Shown here one piece after another: positions 52,909 to 60,971 of a stretch of 64,000 nucleotides of DNA. This DNA comes from Mycobacterium sp. 1164966.3 (GTDB lineage Bacteria; Actinomycetota; Actinomycetes; Mycobacteriales; Mycobacteriaceae): contig NZ_LZSG01000056.1 in the NCBI RefSeq assembly GCF_001665395.1, positions 36,088 to 100,087 of the forward strand, read 5' to 3'. The notes under the pieces are model-generated. The model did not search any database and was not told the DNA's origin. It was given only the letters and a program-made list of their open reading frames with translations. A program made the translations under genes and the position numbers. Positions within the stretch are counted from its first letter, which is position 1; each line of letters begins with the position of its first letter.

Positions 52909-53121
52909 TCAATGGCTCCAAGGTTCGACAACCACCGTCCTCGCGCCCCGAGCCTCAACTACCAGCACCCGCGTGCCTTTCGGTAGTGGTTCGTCGGACC
53001 ACGCAAGGTATGTTTCCCGGGACCCCTGCACAGTGAGCATGACCTCGCCGGCGCCGCTTTCGCCGCGAGTGGCTACGACCAGGGGTCCGACACAGCCGAT
53101 TACCTCGCTCACGAATCGCAT
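52909..53121 (-). CDS. Small NfeD-like OB-fold protein
   Basis: 70 residues from ATG 53121 with a strong GGAGG at ideal spacing. The pattern VGPLVVATRGESGAGEVML, then RETYLAWSDEPLPKGTRVLV, then ARTVVVEPW is that of the soluble NfeD C-terminal OB domain (GxxGxA, pKGTxVxV, VxP). No membrane span is present, so this is the domain alone. NfeD domains accompany SPFH proteins almost universally, and the flotillin gene follows 57 bases downstream. Confidence 0.75.
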   Translation of the reverse strand: MRFVSEVIGCVGPLVVATRGESGAGEVMLTVQGSRETYLAWSDEPLPKGTRVLVVEARGARTVVVEPWSH

Positions 53122-53189
53122 GATCCTCCAAAGGGGCGGTCCGGTGTCGCGGTTCGGTGTCTTTGTTAGGCGGAATCTGCCCGGCTTGT

Positions 53190-53723
53190 TCAATTCGGGA
53201 TCGTTGCCGCCCGTGCGGTCAGGGTTACGCCGTGACTGTGGCTCTCGCGCGCCTTTATCTGTGAAACCCAGACGCGGCCTTGCGTTGCCCGCACGACGAT
53301 GCTCTCGGCGGTGTCGAACACCCAGGCCGCAGAGCGCTCCATGCCGGTGTTGTCCATGATCCGCAGATCGATCACACCCCGGTCGGCCAGCAGTTCGAAA
53401 AGATCGCGTTCGGGATCGTCCGCGGCGATCAGGGTGGTGTGGTCGAACTGCTTTCGCAGCGCCACGCGGACCTCCTCGAGGGCATCGGGGCCCAGCACCA
53501 AGCCGGTGCCGGGTTCGGTTTGCGCGCAAGCGAACTCGATTTCGAAGGTCCGCTCATAGCCGTGCAGAAAGAAACGCTTTCCTTGGTTGGTCCAGGAGCG
53601 ATGGCAGCAGGGCAGGCTGTCGAACTGCTTGCGCAGATGGAATCGCGCCGTGCGGCCCAGCGGCGCATCGTCTCGGTGCATCGTCGCAATTTGCACGACG
53701 TCGGCGAGGGCGGTCTTACTCAT
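53190..53723 (-). CDS. 6-pyruvoyl-tetrahydropterin synthase/QueD-like protein
   Basis: 177 residues. T-fold enzyme of the PTPS/6-carboxytetrahydropterin synthase group: FHLRKQFDSLPCCHRSW with the catalytic-type cysteine, FFLHGYERTFEIEF in place of the usual HGHxY zinc motif, and QFDHTTLIAADDPERDLFEL. The HGY variant may mark a separate subfamily. Substrate is dihydroneopterin triphosphate in the family. ATG 53723 overlaps the folE-like stop (ATGA), so the two steps are coupled. Queuosine synthesis is not expected in mycobacteria, so a different pterin product is likely. Confidence 0.83.
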   Translation of the reverse strand: MSKTALADVVQIATMHRDDAPLGRTARFHLRKQFDSLPCCHRSWTNQGKRFFLHGYERTFEIEFACAQTEPGTGLVLGPDALEEVRVALRKQFDHTTLIAADDPERDLFELLADRGVIDLRIMDNTGMERSAAWVFDTAESIVVRATQGRVWVSQIKARESHSHGVTLTARAATIPN

Positions 53724-54187
53724 CGGTTTTCTTCCTGTGTCGATGTCTGCTCTCGACTTGTCAGCGTGAGGAATTCGCGTCGAGCACGCGCGTTCTCGAA
53801 GAACGATCCGTAGTAGGCGGTGGTCAGCGTCTGGGTGCCGACGGCCGACACGCGGCTGGGGGGCATGCAGATGTGGACTGCCTCCACCAGGACGCCTACC
53901 CCTCTAGGCGCCAACTGGTGGTGCAGCCACAGGCCGATCCGGCTCGTCATCCGCTGCTGGATCTGAATACCGCGGGCACATGCCTCGACGATGCGGGCCA
54001 ACTCGGACGTCCCTAACTGCGTTTCGTCCGGAACATAGCCGACGTGCACGACGCCGTAGAACGGAAGCAGATGCTGCTCGCATAACGAGTGGAACGGAAT
54101 CGGACGGGTGAGCACGATTTCTGAATCGGTGTCTGCGGCAGGCAGTGAGCCACCGGCGAGCATCGACAGGTCAGCATGACGAAGCAT
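53720..54187 (-). CDS. GTP cyclohydrolase I-like (FolE-type) protein
   Basis: 155 residues, shorter than classical FolE (about 180-220), lacking the N-terminal helices. Core motifs are PFHSLCEQHLLPFYGVVHVGY, LGTSELARIVEACARGIQIQ, RMTSRIGLWLHH and VEAVHICMPPSRVS, so the zinc ligands Cys, His and late Cys are retained. The first position of the paired histidines is Gln (CEQH instead of CEHH), and the usual Arg-Gly after the last cysteine is changed. It would open the pterin ring from GTP, feeding the PTPS-like enzyme. First gene of the cassette; GAGAGG precedes ATG 54187. The housekeeping folE of mycobacteria lies elsewhere. Confidence 0.85.
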   Translation of the reverse strand: MLRHADLSMLAGGSLPAADTDSEIVLTRPIPFHSLCEQHLLPFYGVVHVGYVPDETQLGTSELARIVEACARGIQIQQRMTSRIGLWLHHQLAPRGVGVLVEAVHICMPPSRVSAVGTQTLTTAYYGSFFENARARREFLTLTSREQTSTQEENR

Positions 54188-54518
54188 GTAGATCCTCTCG
54201 GAATCGTTTGTGGAGACGCATGTGATCGAGCGTGTTCATGCGTCGGCTCAGCATCCGCGCGAGGCCTTGAAGGATTCTTGGCGGATTCTCAAAGGATTCT
54301 TGGAGCCGAACAAGCACCGGCGGCGTTCGCTGTGAATCTAGGGCGGGCATCGGTGGGCGGATTTTCGCCCAGGATTCACAGGCAAAGCCCGGCCGGCCCT
54401 GCAAGTGCTATCGCCGGTGCTACTACTTTGCAGGCCACACCATGCCTCGCTTTTCTGGTACTCAAGGGGGCAGATGTGACGATCCCGCCGACGGTTCGCG
54501 GCGTTATCGCGCAGCTCG
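54188..54518 (-). promoter_or_regulatory. Upstream region of the pterin/flotillin cassette
   Basis: 331 bases between the cassette and the exporter permease gene. It holds the triple GGATTCT repeat (next entry) 85-113 bases upstream of the folE-like start, which marks it as the cassette promoter region. No credible gene was seen in it, and no clear terminator follows the permease stop. Confidence 0.5.
54272..54300 (-). promoter_or_regulatory. Three GGATTCT heptamers at 11-bp spacing
   Basis: GGATTCT occurs at 54272-54278, 54283-54289 and 54294-54300, exactly one helical turn apart; the outer two extend to AAGGATTCTTGG (54270-54281 and 54292-54303). On the cassette's coding strand the repeats read AGAATCC. 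Direct heptamers with 11-bp periodicity are the known site type of SARP activators, a family represented here by EmbR. Confidence 0.6.
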
Positions 54519-55349
54519 CTACACCCAGTACGGCACCCGCGCACGGTATTGCCGCATCGCTACGGCCGCCAATACCCACCCGACGACGGTCAGCACCACG
54601 ACCACCGCCCAGTGCCGCAACTCTTGGTGGGCGCCCAGCAGCGGCGCCCGAACGATATCGAGGTAGTGCAGCAGCGGGTTGAGCTCGACGATGCTCGACC
54701 AGCGTCCGGCCCCCTGCTGGCGCAGCGTGTCGTCGTTCCAGATGATCGGCGTCATGAAAAACAGCAACTGCACGACGGAGAACAGCAACGGGCCGATGTC
54801 GCGGTAACGGGTCGCCAGAATGCCGAAGCACAGTGACACCCAGACGGCGTTGAGGAAGATCAACGCCAGCGCCGGAACCACCGACAAGTCGGCCCATGAC
54901 CACGGTTTGGGGAACACAATCGCGATGACCAGATAGATGACGATGTTGTGCGCGAACAGGATCATCTGCCGCCACACCAGCCGGTACACGTGCACGGACA
55001 GCGGTGTGGGCAATTGCTTGATCAATCCCTCGTTGGCGACGAAGACTTCGGCGCCCTCGAGAATCGCGGCGTTGATCAGGTTCCAGATGATCAACCCAAG
55101 GGTGACGTAAGGCAGGTGTACAGCCAGTTCCAGGTGAAACAGCTTGGAATACAAACCGCCCATCGCCACCGCTGTGGTACCTGTGGCAATGGTGATCCAG
55201 AACGGCCCCAGCACCGAGCGGCGGTAGCGCTGCTTGATGTCCTGCCAGCCGAGGTGCAGCCAAAGTTCGTGGCGGCGGAAACCCTCGACCAAGTCGGTTC
55301 GGGCCCGCGCGAACGTCTTGGACTGGGCAGCCGCGTCAATGAACGTCAT
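54519..55349 (-). CDS. Galactan ABC exporter, permease (Wzm-type)
   Basis: 276 residues, six membrane spans, ABC-2 permease: LGWQDIKQRYRRSVLGPFW, TLGLIIWNLINAAILEGAEV, FNANEGLIK-type loop (here FVANEGLIKQLP) and RQYRARVPYWV at the end. The counterpart Rv3783 forms, with Rv3781, the transporter thought to export the lipid-linked galactan. ATG 55349 overlaps the glfT1 stop by 4 bases and aligns with the M. tuberculosis start; a longer frame reaches 55409. Confidence 0.93.
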   Translation of the reverse strand: MTFIDAAAQSKTFARARTDLVEGFRRHELWLHLGWQDIKQRYRRSVLGPFWITIATGTTAVAMGGLYSKLFHLELAVHLPYVTLGLIIWNLINAAILEGAEVFVANEGLIKQLPTPLSVHVYRLVWRQMILFAHNIVIYLVIAIVFPKPWSWADLSVVPALALIFLNAVWVSLCFGILATRYRDIGPLLFSVVQLLFFMTPIIWNDDTLRQQGAGRWSSIVELNPLLHYLDIVRAPLLGAHQELRHWAVVVVLTVVGWVLAAVAMRQYRARVPYWV

Positions 55350-56254
55350 GCCGAACCTCCAGGCCGTGCAAACTTCTCGCGACGTCCCAAGCGGTGCAAC
55401 CGAATCCATTCCAGCAGGCCCTTGGCGTCACGGCGGGTCACTACGAAGAACCAGCCAAACCGCACCCATTCCTGAAACAGCAGCTTACGCAGACCCGGCT
55501 GCGACATCAGGTAGCCGCGATTGCGGTAGGTGAAGAAGCGCTTGGTCGGGTTGTCGGGGTATTGGGTATGCATCCGGCCGCCCAGGATCGGCTTGAACTC
55601 GTCGGATCCGCAGGGGTGCAGGTAAACCGCGTCCAGGCAGGTGCCGAACGGGAGGCCGGACCGCACCAGCCGGCGATGCATCTCCACCTCGTCGCCGCGG
55701 ATGAACAGCCGGATGTCTGGGACGCCGATCGATTCCAGGGTGGACGCGCGGAACAGGGCGCCGTTGAACAGCGACGCGATCCCGCGCAGCAGATCCTGGC
55801 CGGGCTCGGTGCGCAATTCGCTTGCGCGCCTGCGCCATACCAGGCCGCGACGCAACGGAAACGCCAGCCGCTCCGGATCGTCCATGTTGCACACCATCGG
55901 CGACACCTCGGCCAACCCGTACTTCTCGGCGGAGGCCAGCAGGGTCGCCAGCACTCGGGCGTCCTGGGGGCGCCCGTCGTCGTCTGCCAGCCACACCCAG
56001 TCGGCGCCCTGGGCCAGCGCGTGCAGCATCCCGAGCGCGAAACCGCCTGCTCCGCCCAGGTTTCGGTGCGATCCCAGATAAGTGGTGGAAATTGGTTGGC
56101 GCGCAACCAGATCACGCACCTCGTCAGACGCGTCATTGTCGACCACGATCAAATGGTCGGGCAGCCGGGTCTGGCTGGTCACCACATCGAGTGACTTCGC
56201 CAGCTCGTCGGGGCGCCGATGGGTGACCACCACGGCGAAGACGGCGTCACTCAT
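55346..56254 (-). CDS. glfT1: Galactofuranosyltransferase GlfT1
   Basis: 302 residues. GT2 enzyme that adds the first two galactofuranose residues to the rhamnosyl-GlcNAc linker lipid. The GT-A start VFAVVVTHRRPDELAKSL, the donor site VVDNDASDEVR and the metal motif WVWLADDDGRPQDARVL are all present, followed by RLFIRGDEVEMHRRLVRSG. It lies between permease and ATPase genes with short overlaps on both sides, tying chain initiation to export. Confidence 0.95.
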   Translation of the reverse strand: MSDAVFAVVVTHRRPDELAKSLDVVTSQTRLPDHLIVVDNDASDEVRDLVARQPISTTYLGSHRNLGGAGGFALGMLHALAQGADWVWLADDDGRPQDARVLATLLASAEKYGLAEVSPMVCNMDDPERLAFPLRRGLVWRRRASELRTEPGQDLLRGIASLFNGALFRASTLESIGVPDIRLFIRGDEVEMHRRLVRSGLPFGTCLDAVYLHPCGSDEFKPILGGRMHTQYPDNPTKRFFTYRNRGYLMSQPGLRKLLFQEWVRFGWFFVVTRRDAKGLLEWIRLHRLGRREKFARPGGSA

Positions 56255-57083
56255 CCCCGGAAGCTTTTTGTACCAGCGGCTTTTCAGCGTCGGACTGGGT
56301 CTCCGCCAGTACTTCGCGCACGTGCCGGGCTGCGTCCTCGCCCTCGTAGGCGCGCACCACGTCCTCGATGCCGCCGGTGAGCTTGATGACGCCGTGGTCG
56401 ATCCACATCGCCGTCTTGCACAGCCGCGCCAGGAACTCGTTGGAATGGCTGGCGAATACCAGGATTCCGGACCGTTCCACCAGTCGCTGCAGCCGGGACT
56501 GGGCTTTCTTCAAGAAGTCGGCGTCCACGGCGCCGATGCCTTCGTCGAGCAACAGGATCTCCGGATCGATGCTGGTGACCACCCCCATCGCCAGGCGCAC
56601 CCGCATCCCGGTGGAGTAGGTGCGCAGCGGCATCGACAGGTATTCGCCGAGCTCGGTGAACTCCGCGATCTCGTCGACCTTGGCCAGCATCTGCTTTCGG
56701 GTCTGGCCCAAGAACAAACCCCGGATGATGATGTTTTCGAAGCCGGAGATTTCCGGGTCCATGCCGACGCCCAGGTCGAACACCGGAGCCACCCGGCCGA
56801 GGACCGTTGCGGAGCCGCGGGTCGGTTCGTAGATGCCCGAAAGTAGCCGCAGCAGAGTCGATTTGCCGGCCCCATTGTGTCCCACCAGGCCAACCCGGTC
56901 GCCCAGATTCAGCGACATGGTGATGTCCCGCAATGCCTCGATGACGACGACGTTGGAGTTGTTGCGCCCGATCGTGCCGCCCGCCTTGCCGAGCACGGCC
57001 TTCTTCAAGGAACGCGACTTGGCATCGAAGATGGGAAACTCCACCCACGCACTGCGGGTTTCGATGTACGGGCCAGGAGACAC
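56247..57083 (-). CDS. Galactan ABC exporter, ATPase (Wzt-type)
   Basis: 278 residues. Walker A GHNGAGKSTLLR, signature YSTGMRVRLAMG and Walker B PEILLLDEGIGAVDADF define an ABC ATPase of the polysaccharide-export type. It lacks the long C-terminal carbohydrate-binding domain of O-antigen Wzt. Counterpart of Rv3781. Overlaps glfT1 by 8 bases. GTG 57083 starts the chain; the bpa stop lies 21 bases upstream. Confidence 0.94.
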   Translation of the reverse strand: MSPGPYIETRSAWVEFPIFDAKSRSLKKAVLGKAGGTIGRNNSNVVVIEALRDITMSLNLGDRVGLVGHNGAGKSTLLRLLSGIYEPTRGSATVLGRVAPVFDLGVGMDPEISGFENIIIRGLFLGQTRKQMLAKVDEIAEFTELGEYLSMPLRTYSTGMRVRLAMGVVTSIDPEILLLDEGIGAVDADFLKKAQSRLQRLVERSGILVFASHSNEFLARLCKTAMWIDHGVIKLTGGIEDVVRAYEGEDAARHVREVLAETQSDAEKPLVQKASGDE

Positions 57084-57104
57084 GGGGTTGATGCTCTTGA
57101 AATG

Positions 57105-57647
57105 TCAGAGGTATTGGCCGGTGCCGTGACCGCCGGGATGGCCCGGCTTACCGATACCCGGTGGCAGCGCGCCCTGGCGCATCTGCTCGAGTTGCGCGCG
57201 GGCTGCCATCTGCTGGGCGAACAACGCGGTCTGGATGCCGTGGAACAGCCCCTCCAGCCAGCCGACCAGCTGGGCCTGGGCGATGCGCAATTCGGCATCC
57301 GAGGGGGCGCTGTTTTCGTTGAACGGCAAGGTGAGGCGGTCGAGCTCCTCGCGCAGTTCCGGCGCCAGCCCGTCCTCGAGTTCCCGGATGCTGGTGGCGT
57401 GGATTTCCCGCAGCCGGTTGCGGCTGGCCTCGTCGAGCGGCGCGGCGCGAACTTCCTCGAGCAATTGCTTGATCATCGTGCCGATACGCATCACCTTGGC
57501 CGGCTGCTCGACCAGGTCGGTCAGCGAGCGTTCGTCGTTGTCGTCGTCGGCTGAACCGCGGGCCGCCATGATCCGCGGGTCGACACCGCCGATGATCTCG
57601 ATGCCGTTGTCATCTGGGCCGTCGTCACCAGTTCTCAATCCACTCAC
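57105..57647 (-). CDS. bpa: Bacterial proteasome activator Bpa (PafE)
   Basis: 180 residues (Rv3780 has 178). An ATP-independent ring activator of the 20S proteasome. The helical core (DRLTLPFNENSAPSDAELRI, QAQLVGWLEGLFHGIQTALF) is flanked by disordered ends, and the C-terminus is GQYL, the HbYX-like motif that docks into the proteasome. Acidic N-terminus (DDGPDDNGIE). Start GTG or ATG at 57647, 18 bases after the stop of the upstream membrane-protein gene. Confidence 0.94.
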   Translation of the reverse strand: MSGLRTGDDGPDDNGIEIIGGVDPRIMAARGSADDDNDERSLTDLVEQPAKVMRIGTMIKQLLEEVRAAPLDEASRNRLREIHATSIRELEDGLAPELREELDRLTLPFNENSAPSDAELRIAQAQLVGWLEGLFHGIQTALFAQQMAARAQLEQMRQGALPPGIGKPGHPGGHGTGQYL

Positions 57648-57665
57648 CGTCCTCTTGCAAGCCGT

Positions 57666-59636
57666 TCAGGGGTGTTTCGCTGCGGTATACCCGCGCCATT
57701 CCCAGATCTGGGCCCCACCGTTGTCGTAGAGCTTCGCCCACGACTCCGATTTCTCCAGAGACCTTATCCCTTCGGGCTCGGCGAACCCGCGAACCGTCGG
57801 CTCGCTGGTCAGGATGTAGCGGATATTGAGCGCGTGCACCGCCTCGACCACTTTCGGATTGCTGGTGCCCTCGCGGGCGTGGACCCAGAAGATGTAGCGG
57901 TAGTAGCCCGGGCCCGTCTGCTGCGGGAAGTCGTAGTGGGTCCATAGCGGGTGCAGGTCGGCGACCGCATACATCCAGGCCGTGCCGTCGACGTTGGAGT
58001 TGCCGATGATGGTGTCGCGGGCCCCGGGCAGCGTCGCAAGGTAAGCCATGGCGTCGAGGTCTTGGTGGTTGATCATCACCGAGTCGTACTTGTCGCCGAA
58101 CAAGAAGCGGTGCCGCGGGAAGTAGTGCCACGCACTTACCAGGATGGCCACAATCAGCAGCACGGCTGTGGAGGCGGCCCAGGCCGGTGCGGGCACCGGT
58201 CTGAAACGGTCGGTCAGTCGTCTCCCCAACGCCGCGAACACCTTGACGGCTGCGAATAAGCCTAGACCCGCTCCGGCCGTCAACAGCAGGGTCGTCGCCG
58301 CCGCGATGCGCCGCGGGTCTTTGTAGAAGAACTCGCCGATGCCGCCGGCCATAACGCCGATCGGCCCACCCAGGGGTGTGCCCGCATCGACGTTCACGAC
58401 GATCAGCAACAGGTAGACCGCCAGCGGCCACCACACCTTCTTGAGCAGCAGCACCAGCGCACCGACGATGGCCAGCGCGATCATCGCGTATTGCACCGGA
58501 AAGTCGTTCAGATGGCGCGAGTGCTGGAAGACGGCGTCGAAGAGTCCGCGCCGCTTGCTCAAATACGTCGGGAACGAATGTCCGGCGATGACGTCTTCTT
58601 GCTGGGTGACGCTGATGAACTGGGGCAACAGGATCAACCCGGCTACCACCCCGACGCCGGCAAGCGTCAGAACGTCGGCGATGCGGCCCCGGACGGGATG
58701 CCATAGCTCTTCGAAGAGCCAGCGCGCACCCAGCAACAGCATGACGACCGCCCCGCCGGTGATGTGGACCGAAAAGATCCCCACCAAGGCCAGCACGGCC
58801 AGCGGGATGCGGTCGCGGTGCCGCAACGTCGAGGTGATCAGCACCATCGTCGGAACCGCGATCCCGTAGGCGGCCAGATTCGGCATCGCGGCGACGCCGA
58901 ACTCGACATAGGGCACCGCGGTGAACGATGCCGACAGCCCGGCCGCGGTAGCCGCGGCCGCGGCAGCGCGGAGTTCGCTGGTGCGCGGCCGCAGCACATG
59001 CCAAGTCAGGATGGCGGCGCTGACCGGGAACAGCCAGACCGCTGCGGCTACCGAATTGAGGGTGTAACCGGTCGTGGGTGCGGCCCCGGTCAGCTGACAG
59101 AACACCGCGGTCAATGCGTGGAAGACCGCCGGGTAGTAGAGCGCGCGGTGCGTTTCGACGTTGCGGAGCTCGCCCATGTGGGTCGAGGACGCCTGACCGG
59201 TGTCGAGAATCCAGCGCACGGTGTTGGCATGCCAGACCGCGTCCCAGGTGCTCGGAATGGACTGCCAGTGCACCAGACCGCGACAGGCCGCAAAGGCGAT
59301 CAGCAGAACGCCCAGCAGCACACCCGCGGCCACGATGAGCGCCGGCCGGCCGCCCACCGCACGGGCCTCGGCGTCCCGGTCGCGGTAGCGGGCAAGCCAC
59401 ACCTGCAAACCCGTCACCAGTACGCACACCGCGACCAGTGCGGCCAGCGCAGTCCACCCGTTCCAGGGGATTCCCACCGCACCGTAGGGAATGATGGCCA
59501 GCGCGACCACCCCGTAGGTGAGGGCCGGAGCAACTGCGATGGCGGTCGGCCAAGTTAGCTGTGCGATGCGGGCGACGATGGCTCCGGGGGCGATTAGCAA
59601 GAACAGCGCGATCAGCGTTCCGAAGGCAAGCCCCAC
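57666..59636 (-). CDS. Large multi-pass membrane protein (Rv3779-type, GT-C-like)
   Basis: 656 residues with about 13 membrane spans and a C-terminal soluble domain. Conserved stretches include STWDAVWHANTVRWILDTGQ with an early Asp in the first long loop, STHMGELRNVETHRALYYP, and the C-terminal NSNVDGTAWMYAVADLHPLW. The layout is GT-C-like. For M. tuberculosis Rv3779 a polyprenyl-phosphomannose synthase activity has been reported; I cannot confirm it from sequence. GTG 59636 fits the M. tuberculosis start (VGLAFGTLIAL); the open frame beyond it is low-complexity and antisense to the next gene's leader. Confidence 0.88.
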   Translation of the reverse strand: MGLAFGTLIALFLLIAPGAIVARIAQLTWPTAIAVAPALTYGVVALAIIPYGAVGIPWNGWTALAALVAVCVLVTGLQVWLARYRDRDAEARAVGGRPALIVAAGVLLGVLLIAFAACRGLVHWQSIPSTWDAVWHANTVRWILDTGQASSTHMGELRNVETHRALYYPAVFHALTAVFCQLTGAAPTTGYTLNSVAAAVWLFPVSAAILTWHVLRPRTSELRAAAAAATAAGLSASFTAVPYVEFGVAAMPNLAAYGIAVPTMVLITSTLRHRDRIPLAVLALVGIFSVHITGGAVVMLLLGARWLFEELWHPVRGRIADVLTLAGVGVVAGLILLPQFISVTQQEDVIAGHSFPTYLSKRRGLFDAVFQHSRHLNDFPVQYAMIALAIVGALVLLLKKVWWPLAVYLLLIVVNVDAGTPLGGPIGVMAGGIGEFFYKDPRRIAAATTLLLTAGAGLGLFAAVKVFAALGRRLTDRFRPVPAPAWAASTAVLLIVAILVSAWHYFPRHRFLFGDKYDSVMINHQDLDAMAYLATLPGARDTIIGNSNVDGTAWMYAVADLHPLWTHYDFPQQTGPGYYRYIFWVHAREGTSNPKVVEAVHALNIRYILTSEPTVRGFAEPEGIRSLEKSESWAKLYDNGGAQIWEWRGYTAAKHP

Positions 59637-59774
59637 TCGACTAGTATGGCTGGCCGGGTGACCTGGCTCGCGAGGCCTCTTCGTACAGCCGACCGGCTGG
59701 ACCGGATTGCGCCGTCTAGGACGCCCGCTACCGTCACAATTTCGCGGGATTGCGGAAGCTCTAAGGTGGCTGTC

Positions 59775-60971
59775 ATGGCATACGACGTCGCCCGGGTGCG
59801 TGGGTTGCATCCGTCGCTGGGTGACGGATGGGTGCACCTGGACGCGCCGGCCGGGATGCTGATTCCCGACTCGGTTGCGACCACCGTCTCGACGGCGTTT
59901 CGCCGGTCCGGCGCCAGCATGGTTGGTGCGCACCCGTCGGCGCAGCGCAGTGCGGCGGTGCTGGATGCGGCACGCACGGCCGTCGCCGACCTCTTCAACG
60001 CCGACCCGGCGGGTGTCGTATTGGGTGCCGATCGCGCGATCCTGCTCGCGTCGCTGGCCGAAGCGTCATCGTCGCGGGCCGGCCTCGGATACGAGTTGAT
60101 TGTCAGCCGCCTGGACCATGAGGCAAACATCGCGCCGTGGCTGCGCGCGGCCCATCGCTACGGGGCCAAGGTGCAATGGGCCGAGATCGACATCGAGACC
60201 GGTGATCTGCCGACGTGGCAGTGGGAGAGCCTGATCGGCAAGTCGACCCGGCTGGTGGCCGTCACGTCCGCGTCGGGAACATTGGGCACGGTCACCGACC
60301 TGCGCGTCATGACCAAGCTGATCCACGACGTCGGCGGGCTGGCGGTGGTCGACCATTCCGCCGCCGCGCCTTATCGGTTGCTGGACGTCAGGGAGAGCGA
60401 CGTCGACGTGGTGGCGGTGAACGCCAACGCGTGGGGCGGTCCACCGATCGGGGCGTTGGTCTTTCGCGATCCGGCTCTGGTGGACTCGTTCAGCTCGCTC
60501 GCGACCGATCCGCATGCCACCGGCCCGGCGCGCCTGGAAGTCGGCGGGCACCAGTTCGGTCTGTTAGCCGGCGTTGTCGCCAGCATCGAATATCTGGCCG
60601 CGCTCGACGAGACCGCTCGCGGCAGCAGACGCGAACGCCTTGCGGTGTCAATGCAATCTGCGGCTTCTTACCTGAACCGGATCTTCGACTATCTGATGGT
60701 GTCGTTGCGGTCGTTGCCGTTGGTGATGCTGATCGGCCGGCCCGAGACCCGCATACCGGTGATCAGCTTCGCTCTGCACGGAGTGCCGGCCGAGCGGGTG
60801 GTCCAGCGTCTGGCGGACAACGGAATCCTCGCGATCACCGACGAGCATTCCCGCGCGCTGGATGTGCTGGGGGTCAACGACGTCGGCGGCGCGGTGACCG
60901 TCGGACTGGCGCACTACTCGACGATGGCCGAGGTCGACCAGCTGGTCCGCGCGCTGGCCTCGCTCGGTTAG
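59775..60971 (+). CDS. Class-V aminotransferase-like protein lacking the PLP lysine
   Basis: 398 residues, same length as Rv3778c. The cysteine-desulfurase/isopenicillin-epimerase fold is clear: SRLDHEANIAPWLRAAHRYG, VTSASGTLGTVTDLRVM and VVDHSAAAPYRLLDV. Where the family has the PLP lysine (SxHKxxGP) it reads NANAWGGPPIGALV, with Ala219-Trp220 at the His-Lys position. It therefore cannot form the normal internal aldimine. The M. tuberculosis homologue, as I recall it, has the same change, so this is a conserved pseudoenzyme or unusual PLP user rather than a local mutation. Convergent with the kinase gene; the two stops overlap by four bases. Confidence 0.88.
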   Translation: MAYDVARVRGLHPSLGDGWVHLDAPAGMLIPDSVATTVSTAFRRSGASMVGAHPSAQRSAAVLDAARTAVADLFNADPAGVVLGADRAILLASLAEASSSRAGLGYELIVSRLDHEANIAPWLRAAHRYGAKVQWAEIDIETGDLPTWQWESLIGKSTRLVAVTSASGTLGTVTDLRVMTKLIHDVGGLAVVDHSAAAPYRLLDVRESDVDVVAVNANAWGGPPIGALVFRDPALVDSFSSLATDPHATGPARLEVGGHQFGLLAGVVASIEYLAALDETARGSRRERLAVSMQSAASYLNRIFDYLMVSLRSLPLVMLIGRPETRIPVISFALHGVPAERVVQRLADNGILAITDEHSRALDVLGVNDVGGAVTVGLAHYSTMAEVDQLVRALASLG

